Source: DATDMG01 sp036518955 (GTDB lineage: Bacteria; Actinomycetota; Actinomycetes; Actinomycetales; Kineosporiaceae). Taken from it: a stretch of 31,486 nucleotides of DNA. A program made the position numbers and the translations under genes. How positions within the stretch are numbered: position 1 is the stretch's first letter; the number at the start of each line of letters is the position of its first letter. Positions 31,076 to 31,486 of the stretch are shown in pieces. The stretch spans positions 1 through 31,486 of the forward strand of contig DATDMG010000218.1 in the NCBI GenBank assembly GCA_036518955.1, given 5' to 3'. Below the pieces are notes generated by a model. It did not search any database. It was not told the origin of the DNA and saw nothing but the letters and a program-made list of their open reading frames with translations.

Positions 31076-31115
31076 GCCGGCCCGAGCGGATCGCCTCTTG
31101 ACCGACGAGCCTTCC

Positions 31116-31144
31116 GGGCGGCCGGGCGGCCGGGCGGCCGGGCG
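31116..31144 (+). repeat. 8-bp tandem repeat at a remnant junction
   Basis: GGGCGGCC occurs three times in tandem and is followed by a partial copy. It lies exactly between the ABC-permease remnant and the recombinase remnant and may mark the breakpoint or be a slippage product. Confidence 0.7.
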
Positions 31145-31486
31145 ACGCAGCGGGCGCCGCGACGTCCACCACAACGGATGATCACCCGTCACCGGGGCCA
31201 GGTCCTGCAACTGGGCCTGATACAGCCGCAACCACACGAACGCATCTGCCAGGCAGGCAACTGCTGCAACGCCCGCGACCCCGTCCGCACCACCGTGATC
31301 AGCTGCCGGCCGGGGTCGACGTCGGCGCACGTCGCGCCCAGCAGCCGCTAACGCCCAGCTGCACGCACGATCCCCCGAGCCTCCCGCACCGCAATAGACC
31401 GCCCGCACCCTGGCCTCCTCGATTGCAGCCCGCGCACGCATCGGGTCACGCCGTGGGCGGAGATCGGGCAAGGATGCTGCCCGCTC
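31141..31486 (-). pseudogene. Degraded tyrosine recombinase/integrase
   Basis: The minus strand contains pieces of a tyrosine recombinase catalytic domain in different frames. Around 31309-31348 one frame gives RLLGATCADVDPG and continues RQLITVVRTGSRALQQLPA. After a frameshift near 31245-31250 another frame gives DAFVWLRLYQAQLQ, then TGDHPLWWTSRRPLR at 31141-31200. The run DVDPG-QLITVVR-GSRALQQLPA-DAFVWLRLYQ-PLWWT-RRP is typical of actinobacterial site-specific recombinases from integrated elements. The C-terminal HxxR...Y region is missing. It may extend beyond the window on its N-terminal side (to the right). Confidence 0.6.

Overview
The window is very GC-rich with strongly GC3-biased codons and looks like the chromosome of a mycothiol-producing actinomycete. 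Evidence: a mycothiol-dependent formaldehyde dehydrogenase with its MBL-fold partner, a DinB/MPI-type mycothiol-family protein, a likely F420-dependent luciferase-like oxidoreductase, DUF3145 and DUF3052 proteins, and a PucR-type regulator followed by fabD-fabH-acpP-fabF with a homodimeric aceE nearby. A phosphatidylcholine synthase next to these would fit Geodermatophilaceae or a related lineage, but that placement is inference.

Layout. (A) 1-2300: decayed mobile DNA, with a truncated IS701-type transposase abutting the tail of another transposase, an AT-rich patch with a palindrome-bearing repeat pair and a long hairpin, and a frameshifted toxin-like gene. (B) 2303-5500: accessory genes (PhnB/VOC protein, 4-helix-bundle membrane protein, TetR regulator, ArsR regulator). 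A GH1 beta-glucosidase pseudogene and the first codons of an SRPBCC-like gene meet at an apparent deletion scar. (C) 5746-16449: secreted GH26-like lipoprotein, phosphatidylcholine synthase coupled to a DMT-type transporter, orphan Flp-type pilin, LLM oxidoreductase, acetate/succinate-type transporter, GPP34 protein, a two-component system, a lone PII protein, and mscR with a metallo-hydrolase. (D) 16808-29895: conserved core. DUF3145, then on the minus strand the fatty-acid operon fasR-like -> fabD -> fabH -> acpP -> fabF, PPK2, a helical-repeat protein, aceE, DUF3052, an MPI-like protein and a peroxiredoxin. (E) 29907-31486: tRNA-Val(TAC), a VapBC-type toxin-antitoxin pair with a perfect operator palindrome, then wrecked fragments of a sugar ABC permease and a tyrosine recombinase. 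This looks like an eroded island beside a tRNA.

Functionally, aceE makes acetyl-CoA and the fab operon uses malonyl units for fatty acids. The PucR-type regulator lies just upstream, and an inverted repeat covers its stop codon immediately before fabD. A strong hairpin between acpP and fabF could set unequal expression. Many gene ends are marked by perfect GC-rich palindromes acting as putative terminators. I found no convincing new defence or biosynthetic system. The most interesting items are the pcs-transporter pair, the candidate FasR operator, the acpP-fabF hairpin, the TGATCA-centred intergenic repeats, and the mobile-element ruins at both ends.
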